This document shows positions 33,873 to 47,207 of a stretch of 64,000 nt of DNA, in pieces. The position numbers were made by a program, and so were the translations under genes. The notes below the pieces were generated by a model, which had not been told where the DNA came from, searched no databases, and was given only the letters and a program-made list of their open reading frames with translations. Each line of letters starts with the position of its first letter. Within the stretch, counting starts at the first letter, position 1. Origin of the DNA: Spirochaetaceae bacterium (lineage in GTDB: Bacteria; Spirochaetota; Spirochaetia; Treponematales; Rectinemataceae); contig JANYKC010000012.1 of NCBI GenBank assembly GCA_025358255.1, positions 1 to 64,000 of the forward strand. The letters are read 5' to 3'.

Positions 33873-34046
33873 ATGGCCGCCAAGAAGCAGACCGTCGAGA
33901 TCATCGCCCTTGCCTGCACGGAGTGCAAGCGCAGGAATTATACGACGACCAAGAACCGGAAGACCCAGCAGGAAAAACTCGAGCTGATGAAATACTGCAA
34001 ATGGGATCGCAAGCACACATTGCACAAGGAAACTAAGGTCAAGTAA
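33873..34046 (+). CDS. rpmG: 50S ribosomal protein L33
   Basis: A 57-residue L33 starting at an ATG with an AAGGAA ribosome site: [18 protein letters not shown]..., ending [10 protein letters not shown]. The first zinc knuckle, CTEC, is complete. The second reads [11 protein letters not shown], where CPxC is usual, so one of the four zinc ligands is missing. Loss of cysteines in the second knuckle is also known from other spirochaete L33 proteins. It is followed immediately by a good terminator hairpin, although the translation-factor genes continue downstream. Confidence 0.93.
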   Translation: MAAKKQTVEIIALACTECKRRNYTTTKNRKTQQEKLELMKYCKWDRKHTLHKETKVK

Positions 34047-34052
34047 GGCTTG

Positions 34053-34077
34053 CGGCCACCTTGGGTGGCCGTTTTTT
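34053..34077 (+). terminator. Terminator after rpmG
   Basis: CGGCCACC (34053-34060), loop TTG, GGTGGCCG (34064-34071), then six T. An 8-base-pair G+C stem with a T-run. Confidence 0.85.
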
Positions 34078-34143
34078 ACCTAGGGCCCCGTTCGCGGTTG
34101 CCGCCTGGGCGGAGACTTTGGAGAGGACCTGATTGATGAGTGT

Positions 34144-34211
34144 GCGATTTCGCCAGGCGAAATCGCTTCGCGAGACCGGAAAAATTGCGAAAGTTTTCCG
34201 GTCTCGCGAAG
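34144..34211. repeat. Two adjacent palindromes running into tRNA-Trp
   Basis: First palindrome: GCGATTTCGCC (34144-34154), one base, GGCGAAATCGC (34156-34166). Second: CTTCGCGAGACCGGAAAA (34166-34183), 10-base loop, TTTTCCGGTCTCGCGAAG (34194-34211), an 18-base perfect inverted repeat whose right arm covers the first two bases of tRNA-Trp. No T-run follows. Confidence 0.85.
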
Positions 34212-34282
34212 GCCAGTAGCTCTAATGGTAGAGCGCCGGTCTCCAAAACCGGATGTTGAGGGTTCGAATCCTTCCTGGCCTG
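34210..34282 (+). tRNA. tRNA-Trp (CCA)
   Basis: A 73-base cloverleaf. Acceptor AGGCCAG pairs with CTGGCCT, D arm GCTCTAATGGTAGAGC, anticodon arm CCGGT-CTCCAAA-ACCGG with anticodon CCA, T arm GAGGGTTCGAATCCTTC. It lies directly upstream of secE, the usual place for tRNA-Trp in bacteria. Confidence 0.96.
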
Positions 34283-34342
34283 TTCGCATTCCAGCCGACG
34301 GTGCGCGCGAAGAGCGGGCCGCGTGCGGCGCAAGGAGCCGCT

Positions 34343-34522
34343 ATGAAGATTGTTCAGTTTTTCAAGGATTGTGTCGCTGAGCTCAAGAAGGTTGTCTGGC
34401 CGAACAAGGATGATGTCATCGCCTCGGTCAAGGTCGTCGTCGTCTCGACGATCGCCATGGCCCTTGTTCTCGGTCTTCTTGATGTCCTTCTCGTGGCCGG
34501 CATAGATTTCATCTTTAGGTAG
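34343..34522 (+). CDS. secE: Preprotein translocase subunit SecE
   Basis: A 59-residue single-span membrane protein of the SecYEG channel, short form. It has an amphipathic N-terminal helix (FKDCVAELKKVVWPNKDDV) with the conserved KVVWP motif, and one membrane helix (about residues 29-55). It has an AAGGAG ribosome site 5 bases before the ATG. It lies between tRNA-Trp and nusG, the standard arrangement. Confidence 0.96.
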   Translation: MKIVQFFKDCVAELKKVVWPNKDDVIASVKVVVVSTIAMALVLGLLDVLLVAGIDFIFR

Positions 34523-34536
34523 TAGGGGTAGGCCGC

Positions 34537-35094
34537 ATGGCTAAGGCCTGGTACGTTCTCCACGTCTACTCCGGATACGAGAACAAGATCGAGCGCACCA
34601 TCAGGATGATGCTCGACCACGGAGACCTCTCAAAGGACATCGTCACCGACATCAAGGTGCCGAGCGAGGAAGTCGTCGACGTCAAGGATGGCAAGCGCCG
34701 TTCCACGTCACGGAAGATACTTCCCGGATACATCCTTGTGGAGATGGATCTTCCCGAGGACCTTTGGAAGGCCACCTGCTCCTCCATCAAGAAGATCACC
34801 GGCGTCACGGGTTTTGTCGGTGCCACCCAGCGCAACAAGCCGCAGCCGATATCCTCCGAAGAGGCCCGCGGCGTCTTGCAGAGGGCGGGCGAGATCAAGG
34901 GCGAACGCAGCGCGCGCAACCGCCAGACTTTCACTCCCGGGGAGCAGGTCAAGATCATCGACGGGCCCTTCGAGTCCTTTACGGGGGCGGTCGAGGAAGT
35001 CAATGTCGAGAAGGCGCGCCTGAAGGTCATGGTCGGTATTTTCGGTCGAGCCACCCCGGTGGAAGTCGACATGCTCCAGGTCGAGAAGATTTAG
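34537..35094 (+). CDS. nusG: Transcription termination/antitermination protein NusG
   Basis: A 185-residue NusG. The NGN domain (AKAWYVLHVYSGYENKIERTI, GYILVEMDL, TGVTGFVG) binds RNA polymerase. The C-terminal KOW domain (FTPGEQVKIIDGPFESFTGAV, KVMVGIFGRATPVE) contacts Rho or ribosomal protein S10. The length is typical. It follows secE after 14 bases. A leader of almost 290 bases separates it from rplK. Confidence 0.97.
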   Translation: MAKAWYVLHVYSGYENKIERTIRMMLDHGDLSKDIVTDIKVPSEEVVDVKDGKRRSTSRKILPGYILVEMDLPEDLWKATCSSIKKITGVTGFVGATQRNKPQPISSEEARGVLQRAGEIKGERSARNRQTFTPGEQVKIIDGPFESFTGAVEEVNVEKARLKVMVGIFGRATPVEVDMLQVEKI

Positions 35095-35213
35095 CGGCCC
35101 TTCCAAGGGTTCAAAGCGTTCTTTAGTACAGCGGCACCGCGCGGACCACGCCCGATGGGGCAGCGCGGCGCTTCTCATATAGAGGGGTGTTACCTCCGCA
35201 AGATGGGAGCCTT

Positions 35214-35243
35214 CGCGATATGCGCATGAGTGCGCTTATCGCG
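35214..35243 (+). promoter_or_regulatory. Leader hairpin between nusG and rplK
   Basis: CGCGATA-T-GCGCA (35214-35226), loop TGAG, TGCGC-T-TATCGCG (35231-35243): twelve base pairs with one T-T mismatch. A second small hairpin with a TTCG loop lies at 35315-35328. It is a candidate for autoregulation of rplKA by a ribosomal protein; no L1-binding motif was verified. Confidence 0.4.
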
Positions 35244-35381
35244 TGCGATCGGCTAGCCGGTCGCATCAGGAAGGCGCTACCCCGGCCACGGACAAGGGCG
35301 ATCGACCACGGGCGCGGACTTCGGTCCGAGCACGGGAGCGAAGCCCGGGACCTGCCGGGTACACCACGAAAGGAGAGAGTG

Positions 35382-35819
35382 ATGGCGAAGAAAGTAGTCA
35401 CCGCGGTCATCAAGCTGCAGTGCCCGGCCGGCAAGGCGACTCCAGCCCCGCCCGTCGGGCCCGCGCTCGGTCCGCATGGCGTTTCCGCTCCGCAGTTCTG
35501 CCAGCAGTTCAACGACAGGACGAAGAGCATGGAGGCCGGCCTGACGATCCCGGTCATCGTGACCGTCTACAAGGACAAGACCTTCACCTTCATCATGAAG
35601 ACGCCTCCCGCGTCCGTGCTGATCAAGAAGGCCCTGGGTCTCGAAAAGGGCTCCGGAATCCCCCACAAGCAGAAGGTCGGGAAGCTCCCGACGGACAAGC
35701 TCGAGGCGATCGCGAAGCTCAAGCTTCCCGATCTCAACGCCAACGACCTTGAAGCCGCCAAGCGCATCATCGCCGGCACCGCCCGTTCCATGGGCGTCGA
35801 GACGGAGTATTCCAAATGA
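35382..35819 (+). CDS. rplK: 50S ribosomal protein L11
   Basis: A 145-residue L11: [20 protein letters not shown], the [13 protein letters not shown] block that contacts the GTPase centre, and the RNA-binding C-terminal domain ([22 protein letters not shown]). The frame is open upstream to 35187, but the ATG at 35382 follows an AAAGGAGAG ribosome site and fits the family. It overlaps rplA by ATGA. Confidence 0.97.
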   Translation: MAKKVVTAVIKLQCPAGKATPAPPVGPALGPHGVSAPQFCQQFNDRTKSMEAGLTIPVIVTVYKDKTFTFIMKTPPASVLIKKALGLEKGSGIPHKQKVGKLPTDKLEAIAKLKLPDLNANDLEAAKRIIAGTARSMGVETEYSK

Positions 35820-36499
35820 AGCACGGCAAGAAGTACAACGAAGCGATCAAGAAGATCGACCGCGAGATGTCCTATGACGTCTCCGCCGCCTGCGTCCTCG
35901 TGAAGGACGCCACCTTCGCCAAATTCGACGAGACCGTCGAGGTGCACGTCAGGCTCAACCTCAAGAAGAGCCAGTCGGTGCGCGACACGGTCGTCCTCCC
36001 CCACCAGTTCCACGGCGAGAAGAAGATCCTCGTGTTCTGCAAGGGCGAGAAAGAGAAGGAAGCCCTCGACGCCGGCGCCGCCTATGCGGGCTCCGACGAG
36101 CTCATCGAGAAGATCAAGGGCGGCTGGCTCGATTTCGATGTCGCGGTCGCCACGCCAGACATGATGAAGGACGTCGGCAAGCTCGGTATGGTGCTCGGAC
36201 GCAAGGGCCTCATGCCCAACCCGAAGACCGGAACTGTCACCCACGACCTGAAAGCCGCCGTCGCCGAGCTCAAGAAGGGCCGCACGGAATTCCGCACCGA
36301 CAAGTCGGGAATCATCCACCTCGCCATCGGCAAGGTGTCCATGGATCCGACCGCCGTCGCGGAAAACGTCGGAACCCTCCTTGGCGAGGTCCAGCGCAAG
36401 CGTCCGTCGGACACGAAGGGTGAATTCGTCACCTCCGTGTTCCTCAGTTCGACCATGGGTCCCGGCGTCCGCGTCGTGCTGACCAAGAACGAGAGGTAA
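35816..36499 (+). CDS. rplA: 50S ribosomal protein L1
   Basis: A 227-residue L1, normal length, with the family blocks [50 protein letters not shown] and [17 protein letters not shown]1 binds the L1 stalk of 23S rRNA and often represses its own operon. The start overlaps the rplK stop (ATGA), which gives coupled synthesis of L11 and L1. Confidence 0.97.
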   Translation: MKHGKKYNEAIKKIDREMSYDVSAACVLVKDATFAKFDETVEVHVRLNLKKSQSVRDTVVLPHQFHGEKKILVFCKGEKEKEALDAGAAYAGSDELIEKIKGGWLDFDVAVATPDMMKDVGKLGMVLGRKGLMPNPKTGTVTHDLKAAVAELKKGRTEFRTDKSGIIHLAIGKVSMDPTAVAENVGTLLGEVQRKRPSDTKGEFVTSVFLSSTMGPGVRVVLTKNER

Positions 36500-36502
36500 G
36501 CC

Positions 36503-37147
36503 ATGGCCATGAGAGCAAGCAAGGTCCAGCCCATCAAGACTGAGGCCATCGGGTCGCTCAAGACCCAGATCAACGCGAACAAAGATTTCATTTTCGCCGA
36601 GTACCGCGGCCTCACGGTGGAGCAGATCTCCGCCTTGCGGAAGCAGCTCCGCGAGAAGAACGCCCAGTTCCATGTCGTGAAGAACAACTTCGCGCGGATC
36701 GCCTTCGAGGAGCTCGGCTTCCCGAAGGACGTGGAGCCCGTCCTCCTCGGGCCCACCGGCGTCGCCTTCACGAAGGGCGAGGCCAACGAGGTCGCCAAGG
36801 TCCTCGTCGACTTCGCCAGGGAAGTCCCCTCCCTCAAGGTGAAGGGCGGCCTCATCGACAAGGCTTTCATGGACGCCAAGTCCATCGAGGCCTTCTCCAG
36901 GCTCCCTTCCCGGAACGTCCTCATCTCCATGTTCATGGCGGGGCTCAAGAGCCCCATCCAGAAACTCGTCTACACCCTCGTCGCCTACCAGGAGAAGAGG
37001 GCCGCCGAAGGCGGCGCCAGCACAGCTGGCATCGCCAGCACAGCTGGCGGCGCCAGCACAGCTGGCGACGTTGCCGAATCCGCACCTGTCGCCGAAGCCG
37101 CCAGCCCCGCTGGCGATTCCCCGGCCTCGGAAGCCGCACAGGCCTAG
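36503..37147 (+). CDS. rplJ: 50S ribosomal protein L10, with repeat-extended C-terminus
   Basis: A 214-residue L10, about 40 residues longer than usual. Residues 1-160 are a normal L10 ([52 protein letters not shown]), which anchors L7/L12 dimers. From about residue 170 the tail consists of three copies of a Gly-Gly-Ala-Ser-Thr-Ala type hexapeptide encoded by 18-base tandem repeats, then an Ala/Pro/Glu-rich stretch. The L12-binding helix precedes the repeats, so function is probably kept. It starts 3 bases after rplA; an attenuating L10 leader was not seen upstream. Confidence 0.95.
   Translation: MAMRASKVQPIKTEAIGSLKTQINANKDFIFAEYRGLTVEQISALRKQLREKNAQFHVVKNNFARIAFEELGFPKDVEPVLLGPTGVAFTKGEANEVAKVLVDFAREVPSLKVKGGLIDKAFMDAKSIEAFSRLPSRNVLISMFMAGLKSPIQKLVYTLVAYQEKRAAEGGASTAGIASTAGGASTAGDVAESAPVAEAASPAGDSPASEAAQA
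37010..37063 (+). repeat. Three 18-base tandem repeats in rplJ
   Basis: GGCGGCGCCAGCACAGCT at 37010-37027 and 37046-37063, with a variant GGCATCGCCAGCACAGCT between them. GCCAGC-ACA-GCTGGC is palindromic across unit borders. The repeat is in frame and similar in unit length and peptide to the repeat at 27981-28034. Confidence 0.85.
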
Positions 37148-37340
37148 GCGTCACCGCGTGGTGGGCCGCCATGCGAACCACCACGCGCAGGCACTGAGCC
37201 AAGATGAGGGACCACTGCGTGATCCCTGTGGTGAATGATAATGTGTTTCCAAGGTGTCCAGGCTTCCGGTTTGCTGCCGTTCCTGTTCGCCGACAAAGTC
37301 GCCCGTATGGGCGGCAAGTGCTTTCGAAGGAGAAGATAAT

Positions 37341-37718
37341 ATGGCAGCCATCACCCACGAGCAGATCCTCGACGCCATCGCCGAGATGAAGATCACCGAG
37401 ATCTCTGACCTCATCAAGGCCATGGAGACGAAGTTCGGCGTCACCGCCGCGGCCCCGACCGCCGCCGCCGCCGGCCCCGCCGCAGCAGCGGTGGAAGAGC
37501 AGACCGAATTCACCGTCATCCTCAAGGGCGGCGTCCCTGCCGACAAGAAGATCTCCATAATCAAGGAAGTCCGTGCCATCACGGGCCTTGGCCTCAAGGA
37601 GGCCAAGGACCTCGTCGAGGCCGGAGACAAGGCCCTCAAGGAAAACGTCACGAAGGCCGAGGCCGAGAAGGTCAAGAAGCAGATCACCGACGCGGGCGGC
37701 GCCGTTGACATCAAGTAA
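37341..37718 (+). CDS. rplL: 50S ribosomal protein L7/L12
   Basis: A 125-residue L7/L12: an N-terminal dimerisation domain ([29 protein letters not shown]), an Ala-rich hinge (residues 36-50), and a C-terminal factor-binding domain ([37 protein letters not shown]). The ATG at 37341 follows GAAGGAG. The 193-base spacer from rplJ has a 10-base-pair hairpin near its start (CGCGTGGTGG ... CCACCACGCG). Confidence 0.97.
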   Translation: MAAITHEQILDAIAEMKITEISDLIKAMETKFGVTAAAPTAAAAGPAAAAVEEQTEFTVILKGGVPADKKISIIKEVRAITGLGLKEAKDLVEAGDKALKENVTKAEAEKVKKQITDAGGAVDIK

Positions 37719-37764
37719 GAAGTCCCGTGACCCCGTTTCGAGTCTCATGACACGCGCGGAGTCC

Positions 37765-37798
37765 GCGCCGGCCGGTGGAGAGATCCGCCGGCCGGCGC
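37765..37798 (+). promoter_or_regulatory. Strong hairpin in the rplL-rpoB spacer
   Basis: GCGCCGGCCGG (37765-37775) pairs with CCGGCCGGCGC (37788-37798) across a 12-base loop. No T-run follows. By position it could be the partial attenuator or RNA processing site that often separates rplL from rpoB in bacteria. Confidence 0.5.
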
Positions 37799-37935
37799 GT
37801 GCCGCTCGCGTGGTTCCGCGGGTCCGCCTGGTCGCGGCCCTACGGGACCATTTTCGCGTTATACGGAACTGTTCCGCAGTTGATGACCGGACCGATCCGT
37901 GCGCCCGAACGGGGCGCGCAGCGAGGGGGTAACGG

Positions 37936-40900
37936 ATGGCATATGCCGAGAAGAAGATACAGCGCTGCTACATAGGAAAAGAATTCCAGAACGTGATGGA
38001 ACTTCCCGATCTCATCGACATCCAGCTCTCTTCTTACGAGCGCTTCCTGCAACGCGACCGCCTCCGGAAAGGCGAGAAGCTCGAGAACCTGGGTCTCGAG
38101 GAAGTTTTCCGGGTCACCTTCCCAATAGAAAGCCCGAACGGGGACATGCTCCTCGAGTACGAGCGCTACTACCTCGACGAGAACTCGATGAAGTACTCCG
38201 AGATAGAGTGCAAGCAGAAGGGCCTCACCTACGCCGTGCCGCTCAAGTCACGGATCAACCTCGTATTCCAGAAGACCGGAGAGATCCGGCAGAAAGAGAT
38301 ATATCTCGGCGATGTGCCCCTCATGACCGACCGGGGCACCTTCATAATCAACGGCGCCGAGCGCGTCGTGGTCTCCCAGATCCACCGTTCCCCCGGCGTC
38401 ATCTTCTGCCATGAGAAGGGCGTCTATTCCGCGCGCATCATCCCCTACCGCGGCTCCTGGCTCGAGTTCGAGATCGACCAGAAGAAAGAGCTGATCTACG
38501 CCAAGATCGACCGCAAGAAGCGCATCCTCGGCACGATGTTCCTCAGGTCCCTCGGCTTCGAGACCCGCGAGGACATTGTCCGGGCCTTCTACGTCTCGGA
38601 GAAGGTCGCGATAGGCGACCTGCGCGAAGGAAAGGAAAAGGCCATCAACCGGGTCCTGGCCAAGGCGGTCCGCGTGACCATCAACGGCGAGGAGAAGAAG
38701 CTTTTCCGCGCCGGCGACAAGCTCCACCTCCACGATGTCGACGAGCTCTACAACGTCGGCGTCCGCGAGCTTGATTGCATCAATTTCGAGCATCCGGACT
38801 CCCTCCACTTCGACATGATCCTCAACTGCTTCGAGCGCGAGGACATCAAGCTCGTGAAGGACGAGCCCGGCCAGGACGAGCCTTCCAAGGCCGACGCCCT
38901 CGCCGCCGTCTATTCGACCCTCATGCCCGGCGAGCCGATCACGGTGGAGAACGCGGAGCGCGACCTCTCCAACATGTTTTTCTCCAACCGGCGCTACGAC
39001 CTGGGCAAGGTCGGCCGCTACAAGCTCAACAAGAAATTCGACTACGCAGTGCCCGCGAAGGACTTCACCCTCATCCGCGACGACGTGATCGCGACGATGA
39101 AGTACCTCATGAACGTGTACTACGGCGAATCCAACGTGGACGACATCGACCACCTTGGCAACCGCCGCGTCCGCTCCGTGGGCGAGCTCCTCGCGAACGT
39201 CATGAAGAGCGCCTTCGGCCGCATGGAGCGCATCGCCAAGGAGCGCATGAGCCTCAAGGAGACGGACACCATCCGTCCGCAGGACCTCGTGTCCATCAAG
39301 CCGATCGTGGCCGCGATCAAGGAGTTCTTCGGCTCCTCCCAGCTGTCTCAGTTCATGGACCAGGTCAACCCGCTGGCCGAGCTCACGCACAAGCGCAGGC
39401 TCAACGCCCTCGGTCCCGGAGGCCTGTCCCGCGACCGCGCCGGCTTCGAGGTCCGTGACGTCCACTATACCCATTACGGCCGCATGTGCCCGATCGAGAC
39501 GCCGGAAGGCCCGAACATCGGCCTCATCGTGTCCCTCGCGACCTACACCACCGTCAACGAGTACGGCTTCCTCGAGACGCCCTACCGCCGCGTCGAAGGC
39601 GGCAAGGTCACGAAGAAGATCGAGTACCTCTCGGCCATGGACGAGGACAAGTACTATGTCGCCCAGGCCTCCGCCCACATCGACAAGGGCGGCAACTTCC
39701 TGGACGACAACGTCTCCTGCCGCCACCAGGGGGACTACACCACCCGGCCGCCGGCCGAGCTCCAGTACATGGACGTCTCCCCGAAGCAGATCATCTCCGT
39801 CTCCGCCGCCCTCGTCCCCTTTCTGGAGCACGATGACGCCAACCGCGCCCTCATGGGCTCGAACATGCAGCGTCAGGCCGTGCCCCTCGTCTTCCCGGAA
39901 GCGCCGCGCGTCGGCACCGGCATGGAGGAGAAGTGCGCCTACGACTCCGGGGTCCTCATCAAGGCAAGGCGCGAAGGCTTGGTGGACTACGTGGACGCCA
40001 GCCGCGTCGTGATCAAGCCCGACGAGGACAAAAAGGCGAGGGACGAGTATCCCCTCGTGAAGTACCAGCGCACCAACCAGGACACCTGCTATACCCAGCG
40101 CCCCATCGTCAAGAAGGGCGAGAAGATCCTCAAGGGCCAGGTCATCGCCGACGGCCCCGCGACCAACCAGGGCGAGCTGGCCCTCGGCCGCAACATCCTT
40201 GCCGGCTTCGTCCCGTGGAATGGCTACAACTATGAGGATGCCATCCTCATCTCCGAGCGCGTCGTGCGCGAGGACATGTTCACCTCCATCCACATAAAGG
40301 AATTCCAGACCGAGGTGCGCGAGACCAAGCTGGGACCCGAGCGCATAACGCGCGACATCCCGAATACGAGCGAGAAGAGCCTGGACAACCTCGACTCCGA
40401 GGGCATCATCCGGGTCGGCGCCAAGGTGAAGGCCGGGGACATCCTCGTGGGGAAGGTCACGCCCAAGAGCGAGACCGAGACCACCCCTGAATTCAAGCTC
40501 CTCAACTCGATCTTCGGCGAGAAGGCCAAAGATGTGCGCGACTCGTCCCTGCGCGTCCCCCACGGGATCGAGGGCACCATCATCGACGTGCAGCGCCTCA
40601 AGCGCAGCGCCAACGACGACCTCTCCCCGGGCGTCGAGGAAGTCGTGAAGGTCCTCATCGCCGCGAAGCGCAAGCTCAAAGAGGGCGACAAGATGGCCGG
40701 ACGCCACGGGAACAAGGGCGTCGTCGCCCGCGTCCTCCCTCCGGAGGACATGCCCTACCTAGAGGACGGCACGCCCCTCGACATCTGCCTCAACCCCTTG
40801 GGCGTCCCTTCCCGGATGAACATCGGCCAGATCATGGAGACGGAGCTTGGCTGGGCCGGCTCGACCCTGGGTGAGTGGTATTCCTGCCACGTCTTCCAGT

Positions 40901-41427
40901 CCCCCTCCCAGGAGCAGATCGAGGGCAAGCTGAAGGAGGCGGGGCTCCCCGTCAACTCCAAGGCCAAGGTCAAGGACGGCCGCACCGGCGAGTTCTTCCA
41001 GAACCCCGTCTCCGTAGGCGTCGTCTACTTCATGAAGCTCCATCACCTTGTCGACGACAAGATGCACGCCCGTTCGACAGGCCCCTACTCCCTCGTCACG
41101 CAGCAGCCCCTGGGCGGAAAGGCCCAGTTCGGCGGGCAGCGACTCGGCGAGATGGAAGTCTGGGCCCTCGAGGCCTATGGCGCGGCCAACGTCCTCCAGG
41201 AGCTCCTCACCATCAAGTCCGACGACATGACGGGCAGGGCCAAGGTCTATGAGGCCATCGTGAAGGGCGAACCCCACACGGCGGCCGGCATCCCCGAAGC
41301 CTTCAACGTCATGGTGCAGGAGCTCAGGGGCCTTGCCCTCGATATCAGGGTTTTCGACGCCAAGGGCAAGCAGATCGCCCTCACCGAACGCGACGAGGAC
41401 ATCATCAACAAGCAGGGAGCCTTCTAG
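37936..41427 (+). CDS. rpoB: RNA polymerase subunit beta
   Basis: An 1163-residue beta subunit, complete from [17 protein letters not shown] to IINKQGAF. The rifampicin-binding region reads [20 protein letters not shown] then [20 protein letters not shown]. Asn490 stands where E. coli has Ser531, a substitution linked to the natural rifampicin resistance of spirochaetes. Downstream blocks include [20 protein letters not shown]-like [18 protein letters not shown] and [12 protein letters not shown]. The protein is short relative to E. coli because the lineage inserts are absent. It forms one unit with rpoC, although an unusually long 228-base spacer follows. Confidence 0.98.
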   Translation: MAYAEKKIQRCYIGKEFQNVMELPDLIDIQLSSYERFLQRDRLRKGEKLENLGLEEVFRVTFPIESPNGDMLLEYERYYLDENSMKYSEIECKQKGLTYAVPLKSRINLVFQKTGEIRQKEIYLGDVPLMTDRGTFIINGAERVVVSQIHRSPGVIFCHEKGVYSARIIPYRGSWLEFEIDQKKELIYAKIDRKKRILGTMFLRSLGFETREDIVRAFYVSEKVAIGDLREGKEKAINRVLAKAVRVTINGEEKKLFRAGDKLHLHDVDELYNVGVRELDCINFEHPDSLHFDMILNCFEREDIKLVKDEPGQDEPSKADALAAVYSTLMPGEPITVENAERDLSNMFFSNRRYDLGKVGRYKLNKKFDYAVPAKDFTLIRDDVIATMKYLMNVYYGESNVDDIDHLGNRRVRSVGELLANVMKSAFGRMERIAKERMSLKETDTIRPQDLVSIKPIVAAIKEFFGSSQLSQFMDQVNPLAELTHKRRLNALGPGGLSRDRAGFEVRDVHYTHYGRMCPIETPEGPNIGLIVSLATYTTVNEYGFLETPYRRVEGGKVTKKIEYLSAMDEDKYYVAQASAHIDKGGNFLDDNVSCRHQGDYTTRPPAELQYMDVSPKQIISVSAALVPFLEHDDANRALMGSNMQRQAVPLVFPEAPRVGTGMEEKCAYDSGVLIKARREGLVDYVDASRVVIKPDEDKKARDEYPLVKYQRTNQDTCYTQRPIVKKGEKILKGQVIADGPATNQGELALGRNILAGFVPWNGYNYEDAILISERVVREDMFTSIHIKEFQTEVRETKLGPERITRDIPNTSEKSLDNLDSEGIIRVGAKVKAGDILVGKVTPKSETETTPEFKLLNSIFGEKAKDVRDSSLRVPHGIEGTIIDVQRLKRSANDDLSPGVEEVVKVLIAAKRKLKEGDKMAGRHGNKGVVARVLPPEDMPYLEDGTPLDICLNPLGVPSRMNIGQIMETELGWAGSTLGEWYSCHVFQSPSQEQIEGKLKEAGLPVNSKAKVKDGRTGEFFQNPVSVGVVYFMKLHHLVDDKMHARSTGPYSLVTQQPLGGKAQFGGQRLGEMEVWALEAYGAANVLQELLTIKSDDMTGRAKVYEAIVKGEPHTAAGIPEAFNVMVQELRGLALDIRVFDAKGKQIALTERDEDIINKQGAF

Positions 41428-41455
41428 GCTGCCTCGGGACGATATACAACATAGC

Positions 41456-41483
41456 CATCGCCAAGCCCTGGGGCTTGGCGATG
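41456..41483 (+). repeat. Perfect 13-base-pair palindrome in the rpoB-rpoC spacer
   Basis: CATCGCCAAGCCC (41456-41468), two bases, GGGCTTGGCGATG (41471-41483). It is not followed by a T-run. It lies at the left border of the second MITE-like element. Confidence 0.8.
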
Positions 41484-41614
41484 ACACAGAGGGAGACGAA
41501 ATTGAGAAGAGGGATCGAGATGGGAGAGGATAAAATGGGGATACCTGCCCTTCATTCTTCACCCAGCTCCGTCATGACTCTTGCTCCGTGCCTCTGTGTC
41601 TGTGTGGTTCAATT
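41484..41614. repeat. MITE-like repeat, copy 2
   Basis: Related to the element at 15433-15583. The left part has ACACAGAGGGAGACG and a GGGAGAGGATAAAATGGGG-like purine stretch. The right end on the minus strand reads TTGAACCACACAGACACAG then AGGCACGGAG. Both copies share the CCTCTGxGxTTCAATT right end. The element sits between rpoB and rpoC. Confidence 0.55.
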
Positions 41615-41655
41615 CGTGAAGATTGCCCACGTCGACACGATGAGGGGGGACTGAT

Positions 41656-46029
<4,374 letters not shown>

Positions 46030-46036
46030 TAATCTG

Positions 46037-46068
46037 GCGCCAGGTCCGCCTCCCCGGGGGCCTGGCGC
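46037..46068 (+). terminator. Possible terminator hairpin after rpoC
   Basis: GCGCCAGG (46037-46044) pairs with CCTGGCGC (46061-46068). No T-run follows, so intrinsic termination is uncertain. Confidence 0.4.
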
Positions 46069-46075
46069 AGCTCGC

Positions 46076-46105
46076 TTGACGAGTACGGGACGGAAACTGT
46101 AGGAT
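46076..46105 (+). promoter_or_regulatory. rpsL-rpsG promoter
   Basis: TTGACG at 46076-46081, 18-base spacer, TAGGAT at 46100-46105. It leaves a leader of about 115 bases before rpsL. Confidence 0.65.
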
Positions 46106-46225
46106 AGATCTGTATCTGCCCCTGTTAAGGTTCGGGGCCGGGAAACCGTTTTAGATATTCGCGTACCATCCAATACGCCGGGCGATGCTGAAGTCCGGTA
46201 CACAAAGGGAGCCTTAGAGCATAGA

Positions 46226-46600
46226 ATGCCGACTATCAACCAGCTCATCCGCCTAGGACGCAAGGTCAACACCTGGCGAACCAAGGCCCCGGCACTCCAA
46301 GAGTGCCCGCAGAGACGTGGCGTCTGCACGCGCGTCATGACCGTAACCCCGAAAAAGCCGAACTCGGCCCTCCGAAAGGTAGCCCGAGTGCGTCTCACCA
46401 ACGGGATCGAAGTCACCGCCTATATTCCCGGCGTTGGCCATAATCTCCAGGAGCACTCCGTGGTCCTCATCCGTGGCGGTCGTGTAAAGGACCTCCCGGG
46501 CGTGCGTTACCACATCGTCCGCGGTGCCAAGGATACCCTCGGCGTCGAAGACCGCAAGAAGGCGCGTTCTAAGTACGGCGCCAAGCGTCCGAAGGCGTAG
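46226..46600 (+). CDS. rpsL: 30S ribosomal protein S12
   Basis: A 124-residue S12, highly conserved: [59 protein letters not shown]. The decoding-site lysines (the TPKKPN block and [26 protein letters not shown]) are the streptomycin-sensitive type. The nearest purine-rich ribosome site (AAGGGAG) is about 15 bases from the ATG, farther than usual. Confidence 0.97.
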   Translation: MPTINQLIRLGRKVNTWRTKAPALQECPQRRGVCTRVMTVTPKKPNSALRKVARVRLTNGIEVTAYIPGVGHNLQEHSVVLIRGGRVKDLPGVRYHIVRGAKDTLGVEDRKKARSKYGAKRPKA

Positions 46601-46608
46601 GGGGAATC

Positions 46609-47079
46609 ATGGGCCGCAAAAAGAAGACCATAGACCGGGGCCATTTGCCCGATACCAAGTACAACAGCGTCATCGTGACCAAGTTCGTGTGCCGGATGAT
46701 GTTGCAGGGCAAGAAGTCCATCAACACCCGCATCATGTACGACGCGATGGAGATCATGGAGAAGAAAGCCGGCGCGCCGGCCCTCGACGTCTTCAACAAG
46801 GCGATCGAGAACGCGAAGCCCCTCGTCGAGGTCAAGTCCCGGCGCGTGGGTGGAGCGACCTACCAGGTCCCCATCGAGATCCGCGACATCAGGCGCGAGG
46901 CGCTTTCCATGAGGTGGCTCATCACCGCCGCGCGGAACCGCTCCGGCAAGGCCATGGCGGACAAGCTCGCCGACGAGCTTGTGGACGCCTTCAACAACAC
47001 CGGCACCGCGGTGAAGAAGAAGGAAGACACCCACAAGATGGCTGAAGCGAACAAAGCGTTCGCCCACTATCGCTGGTAG
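46609..47079 (+). CDS. rpsG: 30S ribosomal protein S7
   Basis: A 156-residue S7, the primary binder of the 16S 3' domain: MGRKKKTIDRGHLPDTKYNS, VTKFVCRMMLQGKKS, ENAKPLVEVKSRRVGGATYQVP, RWLITAARNRSGKAMADKL. It follows rpsL by 8 bases with an AGGGGG ribosome site. It is followed by a terminator, so the usual fusA-tuf continuation of the str operon is missing here. Confidence 0.97.
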   Translation: MGRKKKTIDRGHLPDTKYNSVIVTKFVCRMMLQGKKSINTRIMYDAMEIMEKKAGAPALDVFNKAIENAKPLVEVKSRRVGGATYQVPIEIRDIRREALSMRWLITAARNRSGKAMADKLADELVDAFNNTGTAVKKKEDTHKMAEANKAFAHYRW

Positions 47080-47100
47080 CCGTCCGACTTGGACAAGGAA

Positions 47101-47131
47101 ACCCGTTCCGCAAGGGACGGGTCTTTTTTTT
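47101..47131 (+). terminator. Terminator after rpsG
   Basis: ACCCGTTCC, loop GCAA, GGGACGGGT, then C and a run of eight T. Confidence 0.9.
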
Positions 47132-47169
47132 ATCGATCCCTCCTCCTCCGATCCTTCCGGCGGCCGAGC

Positions 47170-47197
47170 TTGCTACCTGCATGTCGCTGGATATACT
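47170..47197 (+). promoter_or_regulatory. siaA promoter (leaderless type)
   Basis: TTGCTA at 47170-47175, 16-base spacer, TATACT at 47192-47197, then 10 bases to the ATG at 47208. It excludes the earlier in-frame ATG at 47181, which lies inside the promoter. Confidence 0.5.
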
Positions 47198-47207
47198 TGA
47201 AATAAAC

